Shown here: in pieces, positions 39,391 to 46,704 of the stretch
Layout of the letters: the number at the start of each line of letters is the position of its first letter
Position numbering within the stretch: position 1 is the stretch's first letter
Assembly: GCA_021787335.1 (NCBI GenBank)
Contig: JAJYMC010000030.1
Location: forward strand, 1-54,148
DNA from: Bacillota bacterium
GTDB taxonomy: Bacteria > Bacillota > Sulfobacillia > JAJYWN01 > JAJZPE01
Length of the DNA: 54,148 nt
Reading direction: 5' to 3'
Made by a program: the position numbers and the translations under genes
Notes under the pieces: generated by a model
Seen by the model: only the letters and a program-made list of their open reading frames with translations
What the model was told of the DNA's origin: nothing
Database searches by the model: none

Positions 39391-40896
39391 TCACGCCCCA
39401 GCCCCCCTCACCCCGAGGACCTTCAACTCCCAATCCTCCAGACCCACCCCGCGGAGCTGGAGCCGGTTACCGCGCAGGCTCTCGATGGCGTTGATCCCCA
39501 TGCCCCCGAGCATCTCCTTGATCTCCAGGCTCCAGGCCCGCAGGAGGTTGACCAGATGGCGGGTGGCGATGTCCGGGTTGAGCCGCTTGGTCAGCCACGG
39601 GTCGGTGACGGCGATGCCCCAGTTGCACTTGCCTGTGTAGCACATCTGGCATAGGGTGCAGCCCATGGCGACGAGGGCGGCCGTGCCGATGTAGACGGCG
39701 TCCGCCCCGAGGGCGATCGCCTTGACCACATCCGCGCTGCTCCGGATGCCACCCGCGGCCAGGATCGAAGCGTGGTTCCGGATGCCCTCCTTGACCAGCC
39801 GGTCGTGGACGGCCGCCAGGGCCAGTTCGATGGGGATGCCGACGTTGTCCCGGATGACCTTCGGCGCGGCCCCTGTCCCCCCGCGCAGGCCGTCGATGGC
39901 GATGATGTCGGCCCCCGCTCGGACCGCCCCGGAAGCGATGGCCGCGGCGTTGTGGACAGCGGAGATCTTGACGCAGACCGGCTTGGCGTAACCGGTCGCT
40001 TCTTTCAGGGCGCCGATGAGCATCGCCAGGTCTTCGATAGAGTAGATGTCGTGCTGGGGTGCCGGCGAAAGGGCGTCGGTCCCGGCCGGGATCATCCTGG
40101 TCCTGGCCACCGGCGCCGTGACCTTCTCCGCCGGGAGATGGCCGCCGATGCCGGGTTTCGCGCCCTGCCCGATCTTGATCTCAACGGCCGCGGCGCTCTC
40201 CAGGTAGTCCAGGTCGATACCAAACCGCCCGGAAGCGCACTGGACGATGGTGCGGTTGCCGAAACGCCGGAATTCCGCGGGCCAGCCGCCTTCCCCCGTA
40301 TTGTAAAGGGTGCCGAACTCCTGGGCCGCCTGATTCAGGGCCAGGTGGGCGTTGTAGCTTATGGCCCCGTAGGACATGCCCGAGAAGACGATCGGCGTCT
40401 CGACCACGAGTTGGGGGCCAAGCTCGGTGGTCAGTTCGCCGTCAAGGTCGTCGAAGTCCAGCCGGTCAGGTTTCCGCCCGAGGAAGGTCCGCAGCTCCAT
40501 CGGCTCCCGCAGCGGGTCGATCGAAGGGTTCGTCACCTGGCTGGCGTTGAGGAGCAGGTGGTCCCAGTAGATTCGGAAGGGCTTGTCATTGCCGGCACCG
40601 GTCAGGAGGACACCACCGGTATCCGCCTGTCGCTGCAGGTCGCGTATGTGCTCCGGGCGCCAGTTGGCGTTGGGCCGGATCTCCATCGGGTTGAACCGCA
40701 CCGCCAAGGCCCGCGTCGGGCAGAGGGCCTCGCAGCGGTGGCAGCCGACGCATCGCTCGTCCCTGGACCGGACCTCGTCGGTCTCGGCGTCATAGGAGTG
40801 GACTTCGAAACTGCACTGGTTGACGCAGACCTTGCAGCGGATGCAGCGGGCGTCATCCCGGTCGACGATGAACTGGGCAGGGGCGAAGAATGGCAT
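39391..40896 (-). CDS. Glutamate synthase FMN/Fe-S subunit (archaeal-type GltB2)
   Basis: About 501 residues. The N-terminus is a ferredoxin-like domain (CIRCKVCVNQC, CVGCHRCEALCP). The FMN barrel follows with SGMSYGAISYNAHLALNQAA, GEGGWPAEFRRFGN, KPGIGGHLPAEKV, ISAVHNAAAIASGAVRAGAD, IDGLRGGTGAAPKV and a C-terminal CTLCQMCYTGKC cluster site. It should transfer channelled ammonia to 2-oxoglutarate. The ATG at 40896 overlaps the upstream stop; the frame up to 40974 belongs to that gene. A ferredoxin domain fused to the barrel is typical of archaeal and thermophilic Bacillota enzymes. Confidence 0.9.
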   Translation of the reverse strand: MPFFAPAQFIVDRDDARCIRCKVCVNQCSFEVHSYDAETDEVRSRDERCVGCHRCEALCPTRALAVRFNPMEIRPNANWRPEHIRDLQRQADTGGVLLTGAGNDKPFRIYWDHLLLNASQVTNPSIDPLREPMELRTFLGRKPDRLDFDDLDGELTTELGPQLVVETPIVFSGMSYGAISYNAHLALNQAAQEFGTLYNTGEGGWPAEFRRFGNRTIVQCASGRFGIDLDYLESAAAVEIKIGQGAKPGIGGHLPAEKVTAPVARTRMIPAGTDALSPAPQHDIYSIEDLAMLIGALKEATGYAKPVCVKISAVHNAAAIASGAVRAGADIIAIDGLRGGTGAAPKVIRDNVGIPIELALAAVHDRLVKEGIRNHASILAAGGIRSSADVVKAIALGADAVYIGTAALVAMGCTLCQMCYTGKCNWGIAVTDPWLTKRLNPDIATRHLVNLLRAWSLEIKEMLGGMGINAIESLRGNRLQLRGVGLEDWELKVLGVRGAGA

Positions 40897-42020
40897 CAGG
40901 CGTTCCCCCCGACCGCTTCGGCGGCTACCGGCCTCAGACGGGCGATGACGGGCTCGCCGCCGCTCGGGATCCATGTGGCGTCAAGCTTCGGACTGATGAC
41001 CCGGATGGCCGACTCCTCGGAGCTGAGGAAGACGAGGTCGCCGCGCCGTGCCGCCACCAGCGGGCGCAAGCGGATGCGGTCGGCCAGCCCGATCATCTCG
41101 CCGTGGTGGGCGACGATGATGGAGAACGGGCCGTTCATCAAGAGCCCTCCGAAAGTGGCCCGAAGAGTGGCGTGCCGCCTTCGCTCGCGCTCACTCATCC
41201 GGTCGATGGCCTCCCAGAGGGGCGGCGCGAAGACGGCGGCCAGGGTCTCGACGGGCAACCGGTGACGGCGAGCCAGCAGGTCGACCCCGTAGGCCAGGAC
41301 CTCGGTGTCGGTCTGCATCGTGCAGGCGTAGCCGTACATCTCCAGGAACCAGCGGTTGGTGTCGTACGACGACAGCTCACCGTTGTGGACCACGGTCCAG
41401 TCCAGGATGGAGAAGGGATGGGCGCCACCCCACCACCCGGGGGTGTTGGTCGGGAAGCGGCTGTGGCCGACCCAGAGATAGCCCTCGTAATCGTCGAGGC
41501 AGTAGTACCGGCCGATGTCCTCCGGGTAGCCGACGCCCTTGAAGACGCCCATGTCCTTGCCGCTCGAGAAGACGTAGGCGCCGTCGATCCCGGTGTTGAT
41601 GGCCATCACCTTCTTGACCACGTAGTCGTCCTGGCCGGCCCGGGCGACGCCTTTCTCCACCCTGAGGAAGTAGCGGCGCAGGATCGGGGCGCCATCGATC
41701 TCGGCCGTCGCGCGGTGGGGGATGGCCTCATGGTGGACGACCTTGAAGTGGCTGCGCAGGAAGGCCTCCGTCCGCTTGCGCCCCTCTTCGTGCTCGTACA
41801 TCAGGTGAAAGGCATACTCCTCGCGGAACTCAGGGTAGATCCCGTAGGCCGCGAAGCCGCCCCCGAGGCCGTTCCCCCGGTCGCGCATGTTGGCCATCGC
41901 TTTGAGGATGTCCCGGCCCCGGAGCGGGCGGCCGGAGGTGTCCATCATCCCGAATAGCCCGCAGCTCTCGATGAGCTTCCCGTCGCCGTATGGGTTTTGG
42001 AGCTTGGCCACGGAGGTCAA
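40896..42020 (-). CDS. Class II glutamine amidotransferase subunit of glutamate synthase
   Basis: About 374 residues. The nucleophile is Cys20 in ESCGLFGMMDTSG, so the protein starts with a short propeptide that may be removed to free Cys. The Ntn core continues with VGHSRFPTNTPGWWGGAHPFSI and WTVVHNGELSSYDTNRWFLE, ending with FLSSEESAIRV. It hydrolyses glutamine and supplies ammonia. The TTG at 42020 overlaps the upstream TGA (TTGA) and follows GGGAAGGG; an ATG at 42071 overlaps the previous gene by 55 bases and lacks a site. Confidence 0.85.
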   Translation of the reverse strand: MTSVAKLQNPYGDGKLIESCGLFGMMDTSGRPLRGRDILKAMANMRDRGNGLGGGFAAYGIYPEFREEYAFHLMYEHEEGRKRTEAFLRSHFKVVHHEAIPHRATAEIDGAPILRRYFLRVEKGVARAGQDDYVVKKVMAINTGIDGAYVFSSGKDMGVFKGVGYPEDIGRYYCLDDYEGYLWVGHSRFPTNTPGWWGGAHPFSILDWTVVHNGELSSYDTNRWFLEMYGYACTMQTDTEVLAYGVDLLARRHRLPVETLAAVFAPPLWEAIDRMSERERRRHATLRATFGGLLMNGPFSIIVAHHGEMIGLADRIRLRPLVAARRGDLVFLSSEESAIRVISPKLDATWIPSGGEPVIARLRPVAAEAVGGNA

Positions 42021-43369
42021 GACGCGATCCCTTCCCTCGAAAAGTATTGAGACCTTATCTCCTCGGGCCATTGGGCCAGCCCGAAGTTTCTCAGGAGGCT
42101 CTCCTTGAACCCCCCGACCGCGACTTGCCGCCGGATGAGCCCGGCGACAAGGCCGCAGCGGTCGACCGCGTCGCCCACGCAGACCAACCCGACCAGGCGC
42201 CCGTCCCGCAGGACGAGCTTGCGGCCGTATGCGCCGGGCGAGCTCCCAGGCGGTGGGCCGGCGCTCAATATCTCATAACCATCGCCCCCTGTCTCCGGGG
42301 GATCGACTAGGCCCGCCGAGGCCACCGTCAGACCGAAGCAGTGGAACGTGTTCATGGTTACCTGGCCGGGCAGGGCCGCCGGGTGTCCGGCCATGTTCAG
42401 GCCGGCCACGCGGCCGCCGGCGTAGGCGGTGGGCCAGATGGGGAACGGTCTGGAGCCGCCCCTCAGGAGGTCGCCGACCTCGACCGCGTCCCCGGCGGCG
42501 TAGACGTCCGAGTACGGCGTGGCCATGTGCTCATCGACCGCGATCCCCCGCCCCGGCGGGAGGTTGAGCCCTTTCAACAGCTCCGTCCGCGGACGCACGC
42601 CGGTGGCCACGATGACCACGTCGGCCGGGAGCTCGCGTAAGCCACCGGACTCACCGCCCTCGATGGCGACCGAGCCCACGCGGGTCGGGTCCGAGGGGTC
42701 GGCCTTCAGGGCCTTGACCGCCCTGGAGGTGAGCACGGTCACGCCGTTGGCCTCCAGGGCTTGCTGGACCAGGGCCGAGGTGCCCCGGTCGAGCACGGTG
42801 GCGAGCGGGCGGTCAAGCCCTTCGACCACGGCCACCTCGAGGCCCACCTGCCGCAGGGCCTCGGCCGCCTGCAGCCCGATGAAGCCGGCTCCGATGACCA
42901 CCGCGGAATGAGGCCGCGGTCTGGCCCCTTCGCCGCCGCGCGGTTCCAGCCAGGCCGCGACCGCCTGGGCGTCGGCCAGGCTCGCCAAGGTGTGCACGCC
43001 CAGGAGTTCCCGCCCGGGGATCGGCGGTATCTTGGCGACGCTGCCGGTGGCCAGGAGCAGCCGGCCGTATGAGATCTCCTCGCCGGACGAGAGGAGGAGC
43101 CGCCGGTCTTCTTGATTCACCGCGTCGACCCGCACCCCGAGGCGGGCCTCGACGCGGTTCTCCTCCAGGAAGCCTTTCGGACGGTAGGCGATGTCGTCGG
43201 CGGAAGCACCGGCGGTGATGACGCGGGTGATCAGCGGCCTGGAGTAGAAGGCTGCCCGTTCCTCGGAGATGACGGTCAGCCGCCCCGCCGGGTCGACCGC
43301 TCTAATGGCTTCGATGGCCCCGGCCGCCGCCGCCGAGCTGCCGACGACGCAGTATTCGTGGTGGGTCAA
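42017..43369 (-). CDS. FAD/NAD(P)-dependent oxidoreductase of the glutamate synthase operon
   Basis: About 450 residues with two Rossmann motifs: an N-terminal variant CVVGSSAAAAGAIEAIR for FAD, and VVIGAGFIGLQAAEALRQVG for NAD(P)H. The FAD-binding YAAGDAVEVGD and a C-terminal dimer domain are present. It probably passes electrons from NAD(P)H to the ferredoxin subunit and then to the FMN subunit. The TTG at 43369 follows GGAGGC and overlaps the upstream TGA, the same arrangement as the next junction. The frame up to 43639 lies within the ferredoxin gene. Confidence 0.85.
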   Translation of the reverse strand: MTHHEYCVVGSSAAAAGAIEAIRAVDPAGRLTVISEERAAFYSRPLITRVITAGASADDIAYRPKGFLEENRVEARLGVRVDAVNQEDRRLLLSSGEEISYGRLLLATGSVAKIPPIPGRELLGVHTLASLADAQAVAAWLEPRGGEGARPRPHSAVVIGAGFIGLQAAEALRQVGLEVAVVEGLDRPLATVLDRGTSALVQQALEANGVTVLTSRAVKALKADPSDPTRVGSVAIEGGESGGLRELPADVVIVATGVRPRTELLKGLNLPPGRGIAVDEHMATPYSDVYAAGDAVEVGDLLRGGSRPFPIWPTAYAGGRVAGLNMAGHPAALPGQVTMNTFHCFGLTVASAGLVDPPETGGDGYEILSAGPPPGSSPGAYGRKLVLRDGRLVGLVCVGDAVDRCGLVAGLIRRQVAVGGFKESLLRNFGLAQWPEEIRSQYFSREGIAS

Positions 43370-43839
43370 CCGGCCACGCCTCCTCTGAGTCCGTGGGTCT
43401 TGTCCGTCTTGACCATCTCCAAAGCCCCATTGGGACAGTTGGCCACGCAGGCCGGGACGGCCAGGCCGGCGCACAGGTCGCACTTCACGGCGGTGGGCTT
43501 CTCCCCTCCGCTTCGGCTGATGGCCCCGTATGGGCAGGCCAGAACGCAGGTCCAGCAACCGACGCAGCGGTCGGGGTCCGACTGGACCGTACCATCCGCG
43601 AGCCGCCGCATGGCCCCGCTGACGCAGGCGTAGACGCAAGCGGGCTCCTCACAGTGGCGGCATTGGATGGCCGCGGCGAACGGCCGGTTCTCCTCGACCT
43701 TTATCCGCGGGATCGGCCGAGCGCCCTTGCCGCGCCAGGCTCGCACGAGGTCCCGGCCCTCCGCGTGGCTGGCCGCGCAATACACCTCGCATAGCCGACA
43801 AGCGATGCACACTTCCTGCTTGGCGTAGATCTGCTGCAC
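43366..43839 (-). CDS. Four-cluster (4Fe-4S) ferredoxin-type electron carrier
   Basis: This 157-residue protein resembles HycB/DmsB-type carriers. Four Cys groups are visible: CIACRLCEVYC, CRHCEEPACVYAC, CVGCWTCVLAC and CDLCAGLAVPACVANC. It is the first gene of the glutamate synthase operon and likely the electron bridge to the FMN subunit. GTG start (complement of 43837-43839) with GGGGGTG upstream; the longer frame to 43875 runs into the leader terminator. Confidence 0.85.
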   Translation of the reverse strand: MQQIYAKQEVCIACRLCEVYCAASHAEGRDLVRAWRGKGARPIPRIKVEENRPFAAAIQCRHCEEPACVYACVSGAMRRLADGTVQSDPDRCVGCWTCVLACPYGAISRSGGEKPTAVKCDLCAGLAVPACVANCPNGALEMVKTDKTHGLRGGVAG

Positions 43840-43873
43840 GCCGGCACCCCCGGACCTGGTTAAATTTGAATAC

Positions 43874-43925
43874 AAAAAAGCCCACGGGCAGTCCAGATTG
43901 ACTGGAACTTGCCGCGTGGGCTTTT
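43874..43925 (-). terminator. Attenuator-like terminator in the glutamate synthase leader
   Basis: On the minus strand, arms GCCCACG and CGTGGGC (extended by GGCA/TGCC) frame an inner hairpin and are followed by TTTTTTGT. It lies 35 bases before the first start codon, so it can act only as a conditional terminator. Its 5' arm reuses the AAAAGCCC at the 3' end of the riboswitch aptamer, so aptamer folding would prevent the terminator. Confidence 0.85.
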
Positions 43926-44035
43926 GTCCCTACGGTGTCGATCGGCGCACAGGCCGACCCGGTACCGCTCGGTCGTGCGCCGGACCTCATCCCGCCAGCT
44001 CGGCCAGCGCGGATCCCTAGGTACCTTTCCAGAGG
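43905..44035 (-). ncRNA. ykkC-class riboswitch (likely ppGpp-type) of the glutamate synthase operon
   Basis: Conserved blocks of the ykkC class appear in order on the minus strand: CTAGGGATCCG, then GGTCCG, then the variable stem GGCGCAC/GTGCGCC, then ACACCGTAGGGACAAAAGCCC. ykkC subtypes sense guanidine, ppGpp, PRPP or nucleoside diphosphates. The glutamate synthase context favours the alarmone ppGpp subtype, but exact specificity cannot be read by eye. The terminator shares the AAAAGCCC strand, which implies an ON switch: ligand present, terminator blocked. Confidence 0.8.
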
Positions 44036-44078
44036 CTTATGCATTTCAATGAATAAACTAGCGGATATATTGTGGCCT

Positions 44079-44107
44079 ATGATAGCACACCCATCTACCC
44101 CTGTCAA
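44079..44107 (-). promoter_or_regulatory. Sigma-A promoter of the glutamate synthase operon
   Basis: TTGACA (complement of 44102-44107) and TATCAT (complement of 44079-44084) are separated by exactly 17 bp. Transcription would start just before the riboswitch. Confidence 0.85.
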
Positions 44108-44108
44108 C

Positions 44109-44150
44109 GGGGGTTTGTCCGAGGGTGTTTGTCCGAGGGGGTTTGTCCGA
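44109..44150. repeat. Three 14-bp tandem repeats next to the -35 box
   Basis: The units GGGGGTTTGTCCGA (44109-44122), GGGTGTTTGTCCGA (44123-44136) and GGGGGTTTGTCCGA (44137-44150) directly adjoin the -35 of the glutamate synthase promoter. The 14-bp pitch is not an integral helical repeat. They may be activator-binding sites or a simple slippage array. Confidence 0.8.
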
Positions 44151-44371
44151 TTTGTGATGGGTTTTTGCGTGGTCACCTTACGGGTGACATATTCACTGTC
44201 CCATCAGGCGTCGATAGAGGCGTGACCGGCTGCCGCGGACGGCTGTTCGAGAAGGAGCCACCGTCATCTTGGGCGAACCTTCAGAAACGACCGAGAAGGC
44301 TAAAGGGCCGCTGGGTGCCGAATGGCCCTTCAGGCCATCAACCGGGAGTCGGGCGGGAAGGGGTTGTGGGA

Positions 44372-45142
44372 ATGCGGTACGATCTCGAGGGCAAGGTCAT
44401 CCTCATCACCGGCGGCAGCCGGGGGATCGGGTTGGAACTCGCCAAGATGGCCGTCGAGCAGGGGGCCAAAGTGGCCATCTGCGCCAGGAAGCAGGAAGGG
44501 TTGGAGGCCGCGCGGACGGCTCTCGAGGCCATCGCCGGCGCCGGTAGGGTGATGGTCATGGCCACCCACATCGCCGAAGCCGACCAGGTCGACCGGCTCT
44601 TCGAGGCCGTTCTGGAGCGCTTCGGCCAGCTGGACGTCCTGATCAACAACGTCGGGATGAACCTCCTCACGCCATCCCTGACCGACTCCGACCCGGCCCT
44701 CTGGAAGAAGATCATCGACACCAACCTGAACGGCACCTACCTCTGCTCGCGGCGGGCCGCCCAGGCCATGAGGGAGCGGGGGAGGGGGAAGATAATCAAC
44801 ATCTCCTCCGTCGCCGCCCACCGGGCCGAACCGGGCCTCGGCGTCTATGGGGTGGCCAAGGCCGGCATCGAGGCCCTCACCCGCGTGCTGGCCGTGGAAC
44901 TGGCCCAGCACAACATCCAGGTCAACGCGGTCGCCCCGGCGATGGTCAGGACGGGCTTCTCCGCCGCCTTCTGGTCGAACGAGGATATCCACGAGAAAAT
45001 CGTCTCCGCCGTGCCCGCCGGTCGCCTGGCCGAGCCGGCCGACGTCGCCCACGCCGTCCTCTTCCTGGCCTCCGACGCGGCCGACTACATCACCGGGCAG
45101 ACCCTTCTCATCGACGGTGGCCGGACGGTGGCTTCACTGTGA
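44372..45142 (+). CDS. SDR-family oxidoreductase (3-oxoacyl reductase-like)
   Basis: This 256-residue classical SDR has [40 protein letters not shown] (YxxxK plus upstream Ser) and the C-terminal [22 protein letters not shown], all complete. It probably reduces a 3-oxoacyl or related carbonyl with NAD(P)H. It is immediately followed by a thiolase relic, which suggests a former acyl-CoA or hydroxyalkanoate pathway. The ATG at 44372 was chosen; the frame back to 44072 crosses the promoter and repeats of the divergent operon. Confidence 0.85.
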   Translation: MRYDLEGKVILITGGSRGIGLELAKMAVEQGAKVAICARKQEGLEAARTALEAIAGAGRVMVMATHIAEADQVDRLFEAVLERFGQLDVLINNVGMNLLTPSLTDSDPALWKKIIDTNLNGTYLCSRRAAQAMRERGRGKIINISSVAAHRAEPGLGVYGVAKAGIEALTRVLAVELAQHNIQVNAVAPAMVRTGFSAAFWSNEDIHEKIVSAVPAGRLAEPADVAHAVLFLASDAADYITGQTLLIDGGRTVASL

Positions 45143-45487
45143 GCGACCCCGTGGCCGATGGCAAGGGCCGCGTCACCGTGGTCGAGGCAGACGAGGGCCC
45201 GGGCCGGCCTGACCCTCGACGACATCGGCCTCATCGAACTCAACGAGGCCTTCGCCGCGCAGTCCATCGCCGTGCTGCGCGACCTCGGCCTCGATCCCTT
45301 CGACCCGCGGGTGAACCCCAACGGTGGGGCCATCGCCCTGGGACATCCCCTGGGCTGCAGCGGGGCCCGTATCCTGACGACTCTGCTCCACGAGATGAAG
45401 CGCCGCCCCGACGTCCTTTACGGCCTGGCGACCATGTGCGTCGGGGTCGGGCAGGGCGAGGCGACCATCGTCGAGCGGCTGGACTGA
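45139..45487 (+). pseudogene. Acetyl-CoA acetyltransferase (thiolase) remnant
   Basis: The first part reads [15 protein letters not shown], a mid-protein thiolase motif. After a frame change it jumps to [20 protein letters not shown], then [19 protein letters not shown] and [16 protein letters not shown], the C-terminal half with the catalytic His and Cys. About 280 N-terminal residues, including the nucleophile, and an internal stretch are missing. It follows the SDR directly, so it is a decayed partner gene. Confidence 0.75.
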
Positions 45488-45518
45488 TTTGACTTCGACG
45501 CCCGGCCCAGAGCGCCGC

Positions 45519-45956
45519 TTACGGTCCAAAGACCGCCACCATGACCAGAGTCAGAAGGCCCACCAAGACCGGCACCCCCACGGCAATCCAGTAAGCCAGC
45601 CGGCGAGGAGCTGGCCGGCCGAAGAAGAATCCGGCCCCGGCCGCGACGAGCATCAGTCCCAGCACCAGCCCGATTCCGTTGCGGAAAAGGACGCCGGCGA
45701 GCACGCCGAGCAGGGCGAGGACCGCCCCGGACCAGGGCACGGCGATGGCCAGGACGGTGATCCCGAGCACCGGCACGAGTTGCACGAAGTGGCCGATGCC
45801 CTCCAGACTCCAGCCCGCGGTCTCTCCAAAGGCGAACATGGCGAAGAACGAACTCACCAGCACCGCCAGGACCGTGGCGAGCCAGCCAAGGCGGTTCGCC
45901 CAGGCCGACGGCAGGCGGCCTGGGGCGGTGGATCCGGGCGTCTCTACCAATGACAT
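45519..45956 (-). CDS. Small integral membrane protein
   Basis: The 145-residue protein has four hydrophobic segments (LGWLATVLAVLVSSFFAMFAF, VQLVPVLGITVLAIAVP, ALLGVLAGVLFRNGIGLVLG, WIAVGVPVLVGLLTLVMVAVF). The ATG at 45956 is preceded by GGGGGG. No family was recognised; it is GC-rich like the host. It lies between the thiolase relic and the E1-beta relic. Confidence 0.6.
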   Translation of the reverse strand: MSLVETPGSTAPGRLPSAWANRLGWLATVLAVLVSSFFAMFAFGETAGWSLEGIGHFVQLVPVLGITVLAIAVPWSGAVLALLGVLAGVLFRNGIGLVLGLMLVAAGAGFFFGRPAPRRLAYWIAVGVPVLVGLLTLVMVAVFGP

Positions 45957-45994
45957 CTTGAGGCCCCCCTTTCACTTCAGCCTATGTACAACCC

Positions 45995-46046
45995 AAAGAC
46001 CGTAGCCGATTCGGAAGGATGTTTATTCCGATTGGCTACGGCCTTT
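45995..46046. terminator. Long bidirectional terminator hairpin
   Basis: The 8-bp outer stem CCGTAGCC/GGCTACGG, flanked by AAAG/CTTT, encloses a second pair TCGGAA/TTCCGA. It would end the minus-strand E1-beta fragment and plus-strand transcription alike. Confidence 0.75.
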
Positions 46047-46062
46047 ATCACCTGCTCACTGT

Positions 46063-46353
46063 TCAGAGAGCCGCCCGAATCGCTTCCTTGATCCTCTCCA
46101 CGTTCGGCACGCTCAGGTTCTCCAAGGGTTTCGAGAACGGGATGGGGATGTCCAGGCCGGCGCGCCGGACCATCGGCTTCTTCAGCAGTCCGAAGCCTTC
46201 TCCGCCGGCGAAGAGCGCCCCGACCTCCGTCCCGACGCCGCCGGTGACCGCACCCTCCTCGACGACCACCAGCCGCCCGGTCCTGCGGACCGAAGCCAGC
46301 AGGGTCTCGCGGTCGAAGGGGACCAGCGTCCGCGGGTCGATGACCTCCACGTC
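46063..46353 (-). pseudogene. Truncated E1-beta (2-oxoacid dehydrogenase) 3' fragment
   Basis: The last 96 codons of an E1 component beta subunit (DVEVIDPRTLVPFDRETLLA ... PMVRRAGLDIPIPFSKPLEN) match the 3' end of the gene at 53507-54148. By eye the DNA is roughly 80-90% identical over about 290 bp. Similarity stops at about 46353, where the lower-GC sactipeptide island begins. There is no N-terminal part, so it is a relic left by insertion or duplication. Confidence 0.85.
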
Positions 46354-46390
46354 GGACTCTTACGTTTCTCTATACCGCGGACTCCGAAAT

Positions 46391-46406
46391 CCAAGCGATT
46401 GCTTGG
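46391..46406. promoter_or_regulatory. Inverted repeat upstream of the precursor gene
   Basis: CCAAGC-GATT-GCTTGG is a perfect 6-4-6 palindrome about 62 bp before the sactipeptide precursor start. It could bind the NarL-type regulator encoded at the end of the cluster. This is inference from position and symmetry. Confidence 0.45.
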
Positions 46407-46468
46407 AGGCTGCGTTTCCCAATGAGCGAACACCTCTTTCGAATGACCGGCGAAAGGAGGTGTTACTC

Positions 46469-46600
46469 ATGGACCAGCCCGTGGTGACCCCGGACAACGC
46501 GTGTGCTTGGTGTTCCATCTGTGCCATTTGCTGGCTTGATGGTCCGGTCCCAGATTTCGAGGGATTCAGTATTGCGTCTCTTTGGGGTTTGTTTGCCTAA
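46469..46600 (+). CDS. sboA: Subtilosin A-like sactipeptide precursor with four cysteines
   Basis: This 43-residue peptide is the same length as Bacillus SboA. AAGGAGGT lies 7 bases before the ATG. The core reads CAWCSICAIC then WLDGPVPDFEG; subtilosin has CATCSIGAAC then LVDGPIPDFE, so the hairpin turn DGPxPDFE is nearly identical. Cys12, Cys15 and Cys21 align with the three subtilosin donors; Cys18 is new. Acceptor positions are Phe30, Phe33, Ala36 and Trp39, spaced three apart like the cysteines. Mature peptide would begin near Asn10. It is invisible in long-ORF lists because of its size. Confidence 0.92.
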   Translation: MDQPVVTPDNACAWCSICAICWLDGPVPDFEGFSIASLWGLFA

Positions 46601-46616
46601 ACGGCCGGGGGTGAGG

Positions 46617-46649
46617 CCTCAGAGAGGGTTGATTCAGCTCTCTCTGAGG
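46617..46649 (+). promoter_or_regulatory. Hairpin between precursor and maturase genes
   Basis: A perfect 10-bp stem, CCTCAGAGAG/CTCTCTGAGG, has a 13-base loop and no T tract. It probably lowers read-through or stabilises the precursor mRNA, keeping precursor in excess over the maturase, as is common in RiPP operons. Confidence 0.65.
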
Positions 46650-46704
46650 TCAGTGTTATGTGGGGCTTCTTTGAAGGTCGGGAAGAAGCCTGTGCGGGAG
46701 GGCG

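Noticed and set aside
46019-46468. N-terminal extension of the precursor ORF back to 46019
   Set aside because: The upstream part is the antisense of the E1-beta fragment; the strong ribosome site and SboA alignment fix the start at 46469.
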